Assembly (NCBI GenBank): GCA_003499715.1
Contig: DNSH01000119.1
Span: 1 to 14,943, forward strand
DNA from: Candidatus Mesolinea sp.
GTDB taxonomy: Bacteria; Chloroflexota; Anaerolineae; Anaerolineales; Anaerolineaceae
DNA length: 14,943 nucleotides
Reading direction: 5' to 3'
Part shown: piece after piece, positions 1 to 7,764 of the stretch
Position numbering within the stretch: the first letter of the stretch is position 1
Layout: each line of letters begins with the position of its first letter
The notes under the pieces: generated by a model
The model's input: only the letters and a program-made list of their open reading frames with translations
Databases searched by the model: none
What the model was told of the DNA's origin: nothing
Program-made: the position numbers and the translations under genes

Positions 1-650
1 GCCTTAACGAAACGGAACCCGCCCGAAGAATGCCGTACCCGCCGTGCGATTTTTTCAGCAATGCTCACATCGGTCGTATTCAGGTAAATGTTATAAGCAA
101 TCAGTGCTTCGCGTGCGCCAATGATTGTGGCACCAGCCGGCCCCAACACCTTTGGACCCAGATCCGGTTCACGGGTCGGGTCAGTGGCGATCAGCTCCTT
201 TAAGCCTTCATATTCACCACGGCGGATATCTTCCAGGTTTTTACGTTCGGGCCGCAAGGCGGCTTCTTCGTAAAAGTAAACCGGAATGCCGAGCTCCTCA
301 GCTACACGTTTTCCCAGGCGGTGCGCCATTTCGACGCATTCCACCATGGTCACGCCTGAAATGGGTACAAAAGGCACCACATCAGCAGCACCAATGCGCG
401 GATGCTGCCCTTCATGCACGTTCAGGTCAATGAGCTCGGAAGCTTTTGCGATGCCGGCGAAAGCCGCCTCTTCCACAGCTGCCGGCTCCCCCACAAAAGT
501 CAGCACGGTGCGATTGTGGTCCAGGTCCGAATGCTGATCAAGGAGCTGCACACCCTTGACTGAGCGGATCGCTTCCATAATCTGATCCACCACAGCACTG
601 CGCCGAGCCTCAGAAAAATTGGGGATACACTCTACGATTTTTATAGGCAT
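1..650 (-). CDS. ftcD: Glutamate formimidoyltransferase (5' part; runs off the left edge)
   Basis: The minus-strand frame is open from an ATG at 650 to the window edge, giving 216 complete codons and no stop. The N-terminus (MPIKIVECIPNFSEARR) and the motif GQHPRIGAADVVPF (residues 81-94) are hallmarks of the FtcD transferase domain; His83 in HPRIGA lies where the family has its catalytic histidine. Family role: transfer of the formimino group from N-formimino-L-glutamate to tetrahydrofolate, the last step of one histidine-degradation route, in the cytoplasm. The start is fixed by an AAGGAGG Shine-Dalgarno 5 nt upstream. The missing end hides whether a cyclodeaminase domain is fused, as in animal FTCD, or whether the protein is a standalone transferase of about 300 residues. 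It diverges from the DUF2089 gene. The identification is firm. Confidence 0.93.
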   Translation of the reverse strand, partial: MPIKIVECIPNFSEARRSAVVDQIMEAIRSVKGVQLLDQHSDLDHNRTVLTFVGEPAAVEEAAFAGIAKASELIDLNVHEGQHPRIGAADVVPFVPISGVTMVECVEMAHRLGKRVAEELGIPVYFYEEAALRPERKNLEDIRRGEYEGLKELIATDPTREPDLGPKVLGPAGATIIGAREALIAYNIYLNTTDVSIAEKIARRVRHSSGGFRFVK

Positions 651-677
651 GCACGCCTCCTTGATAGTTATGAGCAT

Positions 678-686
678 ATTATACCA
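678..686 (-). promoter_or_regulatory. Extended -10 promoter for ftcD
   Basis: Read on the minus strand, TGG-TATAAT (686 to 678) is a consensus -10 with the TGn extension. It would start transcription near 671 and leave a leader of about 20 nt that carries the AAGGAGG ribosome site. The -35 region is poor (TGTGAG at 17-bp spacing), as is common for extended -10 promoters. Confidence 0.6.
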
Positions 687-812
687 ACCAAGTTCTCCTG
701 CTCACAGAAGCTTTTTGGCAACCAAAACTGAATCTCTTGAAAAATATTATTACGTTCTGATTGTCTTTATTGATGTCTTTCTAAAATAATATTAATTTTC
801 TTAATTTGCCTA

Positions 813-841
813 TTGACATTATTGAATTTATATGCTATACT
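813..841 (+). promoter_or_regulatory. Near-consensus sigma-70 promoter for the DUF2089 operon
   Basis: TTGACA (813-818), a 17-bp spacer and TATACT (836-841), with a TGC extension at 833-835. Transcription should start near 848. An in-frame ATG at 832 lies inside this promoter and so cannot be the start codon; this points to the ATG at 868. The 651-812 stretch upstream is AT-rich with no gene; besides this promoter and the ftcD promoter I see nothing else in it. Confidence 0.8.
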
Positions 842-867
842 TCTATTATGATAGGAAAGGAGGAGAA

Positions 868-1251
868 ATGCCGGAAGCACCCGAACTTTGCCCAATTTGT
901 CAATCCGAAATGGTCATCACCCGCTTTTACTGTCCCAAGTGTGAAACGACGATAGAAGGTTACTTTAACCGCAAATCCAACCCCTTTGCCAAGCTCAGTG
1001 ATGAGCAGCGTGATTTTTTACTCACGTTTGTACGCTTGGAGGGGCGCCTGAACCGCATGGAAGAAACCTTAGGCATCTCTTATCCCACGCTAAAGAACCG
1101 CCTTACGGAGGTAATTCATGCACTCGGTTTTGAAACCGATAAACAGCCGGCGTCTTCCAGTGTAGACCGTCAACAGATCCTCGAGGACCTTAATCAGGGC
1201 TTGATCACCCCTGACGAAGCCTTGGAGTTACTCCAGTCACTTCAAAAATAA
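868..1251 (+). CDS. DUF2089 family protein (zinc ribbon plus helix-turn-helix)
   Basis: A 127-residue protein starting at ATG 868, chosen because AAAGGAGG (856-863) sits just upstream and the promoter excludes the ATG at 832. Residues 8-25 hold a zinc ribbon with two CPxC knuckles (C8/C11 and C22/C25), followed by TTIEGYF. Residues about 44-87 include LSDEQRDFLLTFVRLEGRL and LGISYPTLKNRL, the helix-turn-helix-like core of DUF2089. The C-terminal 28 residues (RQQILEDLNQGLITPDEALELLQSL) form a helical hairpin of the SHOCT-like kind. DUF2089 proteins are thought to be small DNA-binding regulators; no target is visible. The next gene begins 19 nt after the stop and carries the same hairpin module, so the two products may act together. 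Cytoplasmic. The family call is strong; the function is unknown. Confidence 0.85.
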   Translation: MPEAPELCPICQSEMVITRFYCPKCETTIEGYFNRKSNPFAKLSDEQRDFLLTFVRLEGRLNRMEETLGISYPTLKNRLTEVIHALGFETDKQPASSSVDRQQILEDLNQGLITPDEALELLQSLQK

Positions 1252-1270
1252 GCTAATAGAAAAGGAAAAT

Positions 1271-1645
1271 ATGACCACTAACGAAGAACGCCTAAAGATC
1301 CTGACCATGTTGCAGGAAGGCAAAATCGACACCTCAGAAGCAGCCCGCTTGCTGGAAGCTTTAGAGAGCAGCCCAGAGCCTGAGCCGCAAACAAAAGCAA
1401 CCGGGAAACCACGCCATTTGCATATCAAGGTTACCCGCTTGGCAGATAGTAAACCCATTGCCGATATCAAAGTGCCCATCGCTCTGGTCAATGCCGGCAT
1501 CCGCTTAGGAGCCAAATTCTCACCTGATTCGTATGGCATTGACCCTGATGCCTTGCAAGAGATGCTAGCATCACCAGAGCCGCAACAAATCATTGATATT
1601 ACCGACGAAGAAGACGGAGAGCATGTGCAAATTTCATTAGAATAA
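1271..1645 (+). CDS. SHOCT-like domain protein, small hypothetical
   Basis: A 124-residue acidic protein with no membrane segment or signal peptide. Residues 4-31 (EERLKILTMLQEGKIDTSEA, then ARLLEAL) form the SHOCT-like helical hairpin also found at the N-terminus of YvlB/LiaX-type proteins. After a charged linker, residues about 48-124 form a second module (HLHIKVTRL, IKVPIALVNAGIRLGAKFSP, DITDEEDGEHVQISLE) that I recognise from small bacterial proteins of unknown function; the beta-helical DUF4097 domain of LiaX is absent. The start follows a GAAAAGGA ribosome site. It lies 19 nt behind the DUF2089 gene and is probably co-transcribed with it. A shared regulatory complex with that neighbour is possible, but this is inference. 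Confidence 0.75.
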   Translation: MTTNEERLKILTMLQEGKIDTSEAARLLEALESSPEPEPQTKATGKPRHLHIKVTRLADSKPIADIKVPIALVNAGIRLGAKFSPDSYGIDPDALQEMLASPEPQQIIDITDEEDGEHVQISLE

Positions 1646-1668
1646 ACCCAGCGGATCAAACACAACCA

Positions 1669-1704
1669 GCGCCGAGCCCAATGACAACCTTGTGGGCTCG
1701 GCGC
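1669..1704 (+). terminator. 12-bp hairpin after the DUF2089/SHOCT operon
   Basis: GCGCCGAGCCCA (1669-1680) pairs perfectly with TGGGCTCGGCGC (1693-1704) across a 12-nt loop, 24 nt after the stop codon. The stem is strong and GC-rich, but no T tract follows on either strand, so it is not a classic intrinsic terminator. It may stabilise the 3' end or help factor-dependent termination. Confidence 0.5.
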
Positions 1705-1894
1705 AATGTTCTCCCCCAGTTATTAGCATGACCGCGGCACTTTGCCACCTAAGGATGGATAGGAAACAAGCATTAATGCCACTCTTCGCTTTCAGCAAGT
1801 TTTGTTCCGAGATCCAGATTATTAACTAAGGGTAAAATGTGGATTAAATCCCCTTCCATATCACTAAAAATATAAGGCTCGAGCCTTGCAATCA
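1705..1894. other. Non-coding stretch upstream of the ATPase operon
   Basis: No convincing ORF, tRNA or riboswitch is seen. It holds small palindromes: GCATTAATGC (1770-1779) and AAGGCTCGAGCCTT (1874-1887). The second is a perfect 14-nt palindrome seven bases before the -35 hexamer of the ATPase promoter and is a candidate operator half. Confidence 0.4.
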
Positions 1895-1925
1895 TTGACG
1901 CGCAACTTATTCGTAGTATGATTGC
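1888..1925 (+). promoter_or_regulatory. ATPase operon promoter bracketed by an inverted repeat
   Basis: TTGACG (1895-1900), a 16-bp spacer and TATGAT (1917-1922) make a good sigma-70 promoter. The 8-bp arms GCAATCAT (1888-1895) and ATGATTGC (1918-1925) are exact inverted repeats with centres 30 bp apart, about three helical turns, and overlap the start of the -35 and the -10. This geometry suits a dimeric repressor. A TTG at 1922 in frame with the ATPase lies in the -10 and is ruled out as a start by this promoter. A second possible core promoter is TTCATA (1937-1942)/TATAAT (1961-1966). Confidence 0.55.
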
Positions 1926-1975
1926 CTCCGTTAAATTTCATAAAATCAACCCAATCGACGTATAATAAGATATCT

Positions 1976-4840
1976 ATGAATTCATTAAATTTTCCTATTA
2001 ACCCGGATTTCCTTGCCAAGATTCATGAGAAGACTCCTGAGGAGCTGTATGCCGGCTTGCATTCTCGGCCCGATGGATTAACCCAAGAGGAAGCCCAACA
2101 GCGCTTAGCCGTTTTTGGGCCAAACCTACTCAAAGAAGCCAAGGGTACACCCTTAATCGTTAAATTCGTAGCTAACTTCACGCATCTCATGGCAATTATG
2201 CTGTGGGTGGCAGGCATCGGTGCCTTTTTGGCACAAATGCCGCAGTTAGGCATTGCAGTTTGGGCAGTCAATATCATCAATGGCGTCTTTAGCTTCTTCC
2301 AAGAATACCGCGCAGAGAAAGCCACCGAGGCGCTTAAAAAGATCCTCCCACAAACTTGCCGCGTCATGCGTGATGGTGAGGAAAAGCGCATCCTTGCTGA
2401 AGAGCTGGTTCCCGGTGATGTCATCTTCCTTCAAGAAGGCGATAATATCCCTGCTGATTGCCGTCTGATCTCGAGTGCTGATCTGCGTGTTAACCAATCA
2501 ACCCTCACCGGCGAATCACACCCGGTGAACCGCTCCGCATTACCTGTCAGCGGCGAAGGACTGACCGAGACCGAAATTCCAAACCTAATTTTTGCCAGCA
2601 CCTATGTGGCCGCCGGCTCTGGTAAAGCCATCGTTTACCGCACTGGGATGAACACCGCATTTGGCCACATCGCCGAAATGACCCAGGAAATGGGTGAAGA
2701 TCTTAGCCCTTTACAAAAGGAAATGGAGCAGATCACCAAAATCATCACCTTTATCGCGCTTGGTTTTGGGGTGGTTTTCTTTATTATTGCTTTTACGATA
2801 TCTGCCACGCCACTGGTAAAAAGCCTCATCCTGGCGCTCGGTATGATTGTCGCCTTTGTGCCTGAAGGTTTATTACCCACCGTCACGCTCGCACTTGCGA
2901 TGGGCACCCAGCGCATGGCTAAGCGAAACGCCCTGATCAAGAAACTTTCAGCGGTAGAGACCTTAGGTTGTACGAATGTAATTTGCACCGATAAAACCGG
3001 CACGCTCACCCAAAATGAGATGACCGTGCGCTCAGTTTGGGTGCCTTTTTCCCGCAATGGTCAGGCGTATTTCGGGCGGGAAATCAACGTTTCTGGCATC
3101 GGCTACGAACCCATCGGTGAGTTTAGTGAAGACGGCAATCGTATAGATCCCAAGCAAGACCCTGCGCTCAGTGCAGTAATGCTTACACAAGCCAAGTGCA
3201 ACACCTCTCGCATTATCCCGCCGGAAGAAAAATCCGATGGCACCAAGTCCAAGTGGAAAGTTTTAGGTGACCCCACCGAGGCGGCTTTGATAGTGCTTGC
3301 CCAAAAAGCTGGTTACAACCAAGATAACCTAAATTACGCCCAAAATATAGCTGAACTCCCCTTCGACTCCCGCCGTAAGCGCATGAGCGTCATCCAAATG
3401 GTACGTAACGAGGATGGCTTCCAGCGCGTAGCATATGTTAAAGGTGGCATCCGGGAGATTTTAGATGTGTGTACCACGCTGCGGATAGGCGATCAAATTG
3501 TCCCGCTCACACAGGAGTGGATCAACACCATAATGGCACGCAACGATGACTATGCCCGAGAAGGATTGCGCGTCTTGGCTGCAGCCGAGCGTACTCTACC
3601 TCAAGATCTGCAAGATTATCAGGTTGAAGCCATCGAAACTGGACTGACCTTCTTAGGCATGGTGGCGATGATGGATCCGCCCCGTGAAGACGTCATGGAA
3701 GCTATCAAGAAATGCTACCACTCCGGAATCCGTATCATCATGATTACCGGCGATTATGGCTTAACTGCGGAAAGCATTGCGCGTCGAATTGGCATCGTAA
3801 GCGGAGAAAACCTGCGCATCATTACCGGTGCCGAGTTAGAGAACATGACCGATGACTCTCTGATAGAGGCGGTAAAGGAGCAAGTAATATTTGCGCGCGT
3901 TGCCCCCGAACATAAATTGCGTGTGGTCAGCGCCCTGCAAAACCAGGGGAATGTCGTCGCTGTGACAGGTGATGGCGTCAATGATGCCCCCGCTCTCAAG
4001 AAAGCCGATATCGGCGTAGCTATGGGGCTCTCCGGCTCTGATGTAGCTAAAGAAGCTGCGGATATGATCTTGATGGACGATAATTTTAGTTCCATTGTAA
4101 ATGCTATCGAAGAAGGACGTGCTGTTTACGAGAACATCAAACACTTCACCACTTACATTTTCACAAGTAATACGCCTGAAGCTGTGCCCTTCATTATCAA
4201 TTCCTTTACTGGCGGCAGGATCCCGATTGCTCTCGACGTGATGCATGTGCTTTCCATCGATCTGGGCACGGATATCGTACCAGCGCTTGCCTTAGGTGCC
4301 GAGCCTCCTGAACCCGGCACGATGGACCGCCCGCCGCGTAAGCTGACAGACCACTTGATTACCGGCCAGCTTTTAGCCCGGGCTTATCTCATTTTAGGCC
4401 CTGTACAAGCAATAGCTGCCATGTGGGCATTCTATTTCTATTACTGGACTAATGGATATGCAGGTCAATGGATGGATCTGCCTGGAAGCGGGCCTATTTA
4501 CCGCTCAGCAACGGCGATGGCCCTGGCGGCAGTAGTATTTACGCAAATTGGCAACTTATTTACGATGCGCTCATCGACCCGCTCCGTCTTCAAGACGCCA
4601 CTTTTTACCAACCCCATGATTTGGATTGGCATCGCGACAGAATTGGTGCTTGTGCTTGCCATTGTTTATGTGCCTTTCATGCAGGATTTTATTGGCACTG
4701 GCCCATTCGCTGCAAAGTATTGGCTTTATCTCCTATTATGGGTTCCCAGCCTTCCACTGGTAGATTCCATTTGGAAGGCAGTTCAAAACCGTAAGGAAAA
4801 ACAAAAATTGGCTCAGTCTGCAAAAGGAGAAATATTATGA
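1976..4840 (+). CDS. P2-type cation-transporting ATPase, Na,K-ATPase-like
   Basis: A 954-residue P-type ATPase complete in all domains. N-terminal cation-ATPase domain 10-80; TM1-2 about 62-109; actuator loop with TGES 178-181; TM3-4 about 254-305 with PEGLLP 296-301; phosphorylation motif DKTGT 339-343 (Asp339 is the phospho-acceptor); nucleotide domain with GDPTEA 431-436 and KGG 489-491; hinge TGDGVND 664-670; TM5-10 about 723-932. The TM5 sequence TSNTPE (730-735) and TM6 IDLGTD (761-766) match the Na,K-ATPase ion-site motifs TSNIPE and IDLGTD, including equivalents of Ser775, Glu779, Asp804 and Asp808, and Glu297 matches Glu327. I therefore infer a P2C-like Na+/K+ (or related cation) pump rather than a plain Ca2+ pump. 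In TM8, Asn860 replaces Asp926. No beta subunit is nearby. The ATG at 1976 has no clear Shine-Dalgarno. The stop overlaps the next start as ATGA, indicating translational coupling to the RCK genes. Confidence 0.9.
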   Translation: MNSLNFPINPDFLAKIHEKTPEELYAGLHSRPDGLTQEEAQQRLAVFGPNLLKEAKGTPLIVKFVANFTHLMAIMLWVAGIGAFLAQMPQLGIAVWAVNIINGVFSFFQEYRAEKATEALKKILPQTCRVMRDGEEKRILAEELVPGDVIFLQEGDNIPADCRLISSADLRVNQSTLTGESHPVNRSALPVSGEGLTETEIPNLIFASTYVAAGSGKAIVYRTGMNTAFGHIAEMTQEMGEDLSPLQKEMEQITKIITFIALGFGVVFFIIAFTISATPLVKSLILALGMIVAFVPEGLLPTVTLALAMGTQRMAKRNALIKKLSAVETLGCTNVICTDKTGTLTQNEMTVRSVWVPFSRNGQAYFGREINVSGIGYEPIGEFSEDGNRIDPKQDPALSAVMLTQAKCNTSRIIPPEEKSDGTKSKWKVLGDPTEAALIVLAQKAGYNQDNLNYAQNIAELPFDSRRKRMSVIQMVRNEDGFQRVAYVKGGIREILDVCTTLRIGDQIVPLTQEWINTIMARNDDYAREGLRVLAAAERTLPQDLQDYQVEAIETGLTFLGMVAMMDPPREDVMEAIKKCYHSGIRIIMITGDYGLTAESIARRIGIVSGENLRIITGAELENMTDDSLIEAVKEQVIFARVAPEHKLRVVSALQNQGNVVAVTGDGVNDAPALKKADIGVAMGLSGSDVAKEAADMILMDDNFSSIVNAIEEGRAVYENIKHFTTYIFTSNTPEAVPFIINSFTGGRIPIALDVMHVLSIDLGTDIVPALALGAEPPEPGTMDRPPRKLTDHLITGQLLARAYLILGPVQAIAAMWAFYFYYWTNGYAGQWMDLPGSGPIYRSATAMALAAVVFTQIGNLFTMRSSTRSVFKTPLFTNPMIWIGIATELVLVLAIVYVPFMQDFIGTGPFAAKYWLYLLLWVPSLPLVDSIWKAVQNRKEKQKLAQSAKGEIL

Positions 4841-5484
4841 AAGTAATCATTATTGGATGCGGGCGAGTGGGAGCCGGGCTCGCCAAAGCTTTAAGTATTC
4901 AGAATATCGATGTATCTATCATCGATAGTGACCCAAAAGCCTTTAATTTGTTAGGACCTACTTTCAAAGGCAAGAAATTTGTGGGCATTGGCTTTGACCA
5001 GAAGGTGCTCTCCGATGCTGGGATTGAGCAAGCCGATGCTTTAGCCGCGGTGACCGCCTCAGATGAAGCAAACTTGGTCGCTGCCCGCATGGCAAAGGTA
5101 GTTTATCGCGTCCCCCGCGTTACTGCGCGGGTTTATGAGCCTGAAAAAGCGAAGATCTACCGCCGCATGGGCATCCAGACAGTTTCACCGGTCACTTTGG
5201 GGATTGACCGCATGACCAGTCTGATCATTAACCCGCAACTGGTGATTGAGCGTATGATTGGTGCTGGGCAAGTGCGTCTGGTGGATGTGGATATCACCCC
5301 GCAGCTAAACAATCACTCGGTGAAAGAAACTGAGGTGCCAGGCGAGTTGCACATTGTGGCGATCACCCGCAGCGGAAAGACCTTCCTGCCAAATCCAGCA
5401 ACCAAATTTAAAACTGGTGATATCGCCCATCTTTTTGTAACCACTGGCTCCACCAATAAAGTCAAGCGTATTTTTGGTGAATAA
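4837..5484 (+). CDS. TrkA/KtrA-like RCK protein 1
   Basis: A 215-residue soluble protein of the TrkA family. The N-terminal RCK_N Rossmann domain has GCGRVG at 7-12 and acidic Asp30 at the end of the second strand (IIDSDP), the usual NAD(H)-binding arrangement; the stretch around AVTASDEANLVAARMAK is typical of the family. The C-terminal third (GELHIVAITRSGKTFLPNP, then HLFV) is an RCK_C domain. Such proteins form cytoplasmic rings that gate K+ transporters in response to nucleotides or c-di-AMP. The start overlaps the ATPase stop by 4 nt, with AGGAG (4825-4829) inside the ATPase gene 7 nt upstream. No TrkH/KtrB membrane partner lies in the window, so the partner may be elsewhere or may be the ATPase itself (inference). 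Confidence 0.88.
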   Translation: MKVIIIGCGRVGAGLAKALSIQNIDVSIIDSDPKAFNLLGPTFKGKKFVGIGFDQKVLSDAGIEQADALAAVTASDEANLVAARMAKVVYRVPRVTARVYEPEKAKIYRRMGIQTVSPVTLGIDRMTSLIINPQLVIERMIGAGQVRLVDVDITPQLNNHSVKETEVPGELHIVAITRSGKTFLPNPATKFKTGDIAHLFVTTGSTNKVKRIFGE

Positions 5485-5508
5485 GCACAGGCGGAAGGAG
5501 AAACGAAC

Positions 5509-6177
5509 ATGAAAGTAATGATCATTGGCGGCGGAAAAGTCGGCACATACTTAGCTAATTACCTGCTTAGCGAAAATCACGAGGTGCGCCTGATCGAACT
5601 GCGCCCTGAAGAAAAACCTAGAATTCTCTTAGACGTGCCCGAAAGCGTGCTTTATTTTGGCAGCGGAACCGACCCGGATACCTTAGAGGCAGCCGGCATC
5701 CGCAAAATGGATGTGGTTGCAGCCGTCACCGGTATCGACGAAGTCAATCTGGTCGCAACCAGCTTGGCGCGCTTCGAATTTATGGTGCCGCGCACCATTG
5801 CGCGCATCAATCATCCCAAGAACGCCTGGATGTTCACCGAAGTGAACGGCGTTGACGTGGCGCTTAACCAGGCGGACCTGATGGCAGCCTTGATTGCTGA
5901 GGAAATGTCCTTAGGCGATATGATCACGCTCCATAAGCTGCGCCGCGGCAAGTTTGATCTTGTGGAAGAGAAGGTTGCACCCAACGCAATTGCCAGCGGC
6001 AAGCAACTTAAGGACCTCCAGCTGCCTGACCAAACGACCATTGTGGCAGTCATCCGCAGCGGCGAGCTGATTATTCCTTCGGGTGATTTTCAATTCGAAG
6101 CAGCCGATGAGGTCCTGGCAGTGGTGCATAGCAGTCAAAAGAAAGATTTGGCAAAATTTTTCGACCGCGTCATCTAA
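5509..6177 (+). CDS. TrkA/KtrA-like RCK protein 2
   Basis: A 222-residue paralogue of the preceding protein. It has GGGKVG at 7-12 and Glu30 at the end of strand two, so a dinucleotide-binding fold is intact; GSGTDPDTLEAAGI and AAVTGIDEVNLVATSLARFEF are typical RCK_N segments, and TIVAVIRSGELIIPSG with EVLAVV marks the RCK_C domain. AAGGAG (5495-5500) precedes the ATG by 8 nt, and the gap to RCK1 is 24 nt. Two different RCK proteins side by side suggest a heteromeric ring, as known for paired TrkA subunits in some bacteria. It is the last gene of the operon, being followed directly by a terminator. Confidence 0.87.
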   Translation: MKVMIIGGGKVGTYLANYLLSENHEVRLIELRPEEKPRILLDVPESVLYFGSGTDPDTLEAAGIRKMDVVAAVTGIDEVNLVATSLARFEFMVPRTIARINHPKNAWMFTEVNGVDVALNQADLMAALIAEEMSLGDMITLHKLRRGKFDLVEEKVAPNAIASGKQLKDLQLPDQTTIVAVIRSGELIIPSGDFQFEAADEVLAVVHSSQKKDLAKFFDRVI

Positions 6178-6195
6178 ACGGCTTAAAATCGAAAG

Positions 6196-6238
6196 AATAT
6201 CCCTGTCATAAGCTTGCAGGGATATTTTTGCTTTTTTT
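6196..6238 (+). terminator. Rho-independent terminator of the ATPase-RCK operon
   Basis: AATATCCCTG (6196-6205) pairs perfectly with CAGGGATATT (6217-6226), followed by a T-rich run (TTTTGCTTTTTTT). It lies 19 nt after the RCK2 stop. Confidence 0.88.
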
Positions 6239-6320
6239 AGTCGCCGGAAAAGTAAATTTCAAACAGCGCTTTATGGTAGGATTGAATCAGATTTTATCGA
6301 GATAATTGGCAGGTAATATT

Positions 6321-7751
6321 ATGTTTAGAACCCGTTTTGCCCCCAGCCCCACCGGCTACATGCACATTGGCAATTTGCGCACTGCGCTGTATGCTTTCCT
6401 CTTAGCACGCAAACATCATGGCACTTTTATTTTGCGCATTGAAGATACCGATCAGACCCGTAACGTGCCTGAGGCTGTGGATGCCATCTATAAAAGTTTG
6501 GCTTTAGCCGGCATTACATACGACGAAGGCCCCGATAAAGACGGCGGCAGAGGGCCTTATGTGCAAAGCCAGCGGCTGCCTATCTACAAAAAATATGCTG
6601 AGCAGTTGATTGCTTCAGGCGATGCTTATTACTGTTTCTGTAAAAAGGAAGTACAAACTGATAATGAGGAATCGCCAGGGATTGCAGAACAAAAACGCGA
6701 CCCTTGCCGCTTTTTGACCCATGAGCAGGTAACCGCCCGCTTCGCCGAGGGCATCACGCCAGTCATCCGCCAGCGCATCCCCAATCAAGGCAGTACCACC
6801 TTCGTTGACCATGTTTATGGCGAGATCACTGTCGAAAACACACAATTAGATGATCAAGTGCTGCTCAAATCGGATGGGTTCCCCACCTATAACTTTGCCA
6901 ATGTGGTGGATGACCACCTGATGGAGATAACCCACGTCATCCGCGGGCAAGAATACCTTTCCTCCACACCTAAATACAACCTGCTCTATCAGGCTTTTGG
7001 CTGGCAGATCCCAGAATACGTTCACCTGCCCCTCATTCTGCGTGAAGATGGTGCCAAGCTCAGCAAACGTGCCGGCGATCCTTCCTTTGAAGACCTCGTA
7101 CAGATGGGCTTTTTACCAGAAGCAATTGTCAATTATGTGGCTTTGCTTGGTTGGAACCCGGGGGACGAACGTGAGATTTTCAGCATGGAAGAACTCATCG
7201 AGGCTTTTGATATCGAACGCATCAACAAGTCTAGCGCTGCTTTTTCGCTGGAGAAACTCACCTGGCTGAATGGCGAACATATTCGTCGGCTCGACCCACA
7301 AAAATTCCACGAACTGGCGCTGAAGTATTATCCTGAAGGCGTGCGCCATCTGGACCTGGAAAAAATCAGTTGTCTTATCCAAATCCGCATTGAACGCTTC
7401 ACCGAAATCCCCACAATGGTGAAGTTCCTTTATGAGCTGCCAGACTATGATGCAGCGCTCTTCGAGAACCCCAAGTCCAAATCCACACTGCAATCCAGCC
7501 GTGAAATCTTACAAGAGGTCATCCCCCTGCTTGAGAGCATGCAAGAATGGACAAACGAATCACTCTTCATAGCGCTCAAAGATTTTGCTGCGGCGCATGG
7601 CTATAAAATCGGTACAGTGATGTGGCCCATCCGCACGGCGCTTTCCGGTTTGTTTGCCTCACCGGGCGGCGCCACCGAGCTTGCTGACCTGCTCGGTAAA
7701 GGCGAAACTCTGCGCCGGCTGAAAATCGGCTTGGAAAAATTGCAGCTGTAA
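6321..7751 (+). CDS. gltX: Glutamyl-tRNA synthetase
   Basis: A class I aminoacyl-tRNA synthetase of 476 residues, normal for bacterial GluRS. It charges tRNA-Glu with glutamate in the cytoplasm; whether it also charges tRNA-Gln cannot be told from the window. The N-terminus reads RFAPSPTGYMHIGN with the HIGH-type signature HIGN at 15-18; FPTYNFANVVDDHLMEITHVIRG precedes the KMSKS equivalent KLSKR at 246-250; the rest is the alpha-helical anticodon-binding region. YYCFCKK and DPCRF resemble the partly conserved zinc site of the family. I chose ATG 6321, which places the usual F-R-T-R-F-A-P-S-P start at once; a TTG at 6306 in frame would add five atypical residues. An AGG lies 8 nt upstream. 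It stands between two terminators and is probably monocistronic; I see no convincing promoter. Confidence 0.95.
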   Translation: MFRTRFAPSPTGYMHIGNLRTALYAFLLARKHHGTFILRIEDTDQTRNVPEAVDAIYKSLALAGITYDEGPDKDGGRGPYVQSQRLPIYKKYAEQLIASGDAYYCFCKKEVQTDNEESPGIAEQKRDPCRFLTHEQVTARFAEGITPVIRQRIPNQGSTTFVDHVYGEITVENTQLDDQVLLKSDGFPTYNFANVVDDHLMEITHVIRGQEYLSSTPKYNLLYQAFGWQIPEYVHLPLILREDGAKLSKRAGDPSFEDLVQMGFLPEAIVNYVALLGWNPGDEREIFSMEELIEAFDIERINKSSAAFSLEKLTWLNGEHIRRLDPQKFHELALKYYPEGVRHLDLEKISCLIQIRIERFTEIPTMVKFLYELPDYDAALFENPKSKSTLQSSREILQEVIPLLESMQEWTNESLFIALKDFAAAHGYKIGTVMWPIRTALSGLFASPGGATELADLLGKGETLRRLKIGLEKLQL

Positions 7752-7764
7752 TTCGAAGGATAAG

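Noticed and set aside
125..537. Plus-strand open frames opposite the left-edge gene
   Set aside because: They lie antisense to ftcD, whose protein is recognisable with the FtcD motif, and they show no family features or ribosome sites.
832..867. Upstream ATG at 832 for the DUF2089 protein
   Set aside because: It lies inside the -10 region of a near-consensus promoter; the ATG at 868 has a strong Shine-Dalgarno and begins the conserved protein.
1237..1665. A 142-codon minus-strand frame
   Set aside because: It is the shadow of the SHOCT-like gene; its translation is low-complexity and resembles no family.
1705..1975. Riboswitch (for example a c-di-AMP type) before the K+/cation operon
   Set aside because: The apparent promoter lies at 1895-1922, leaving under 50 nt of leader, and I saw no conserved riboswitch core.
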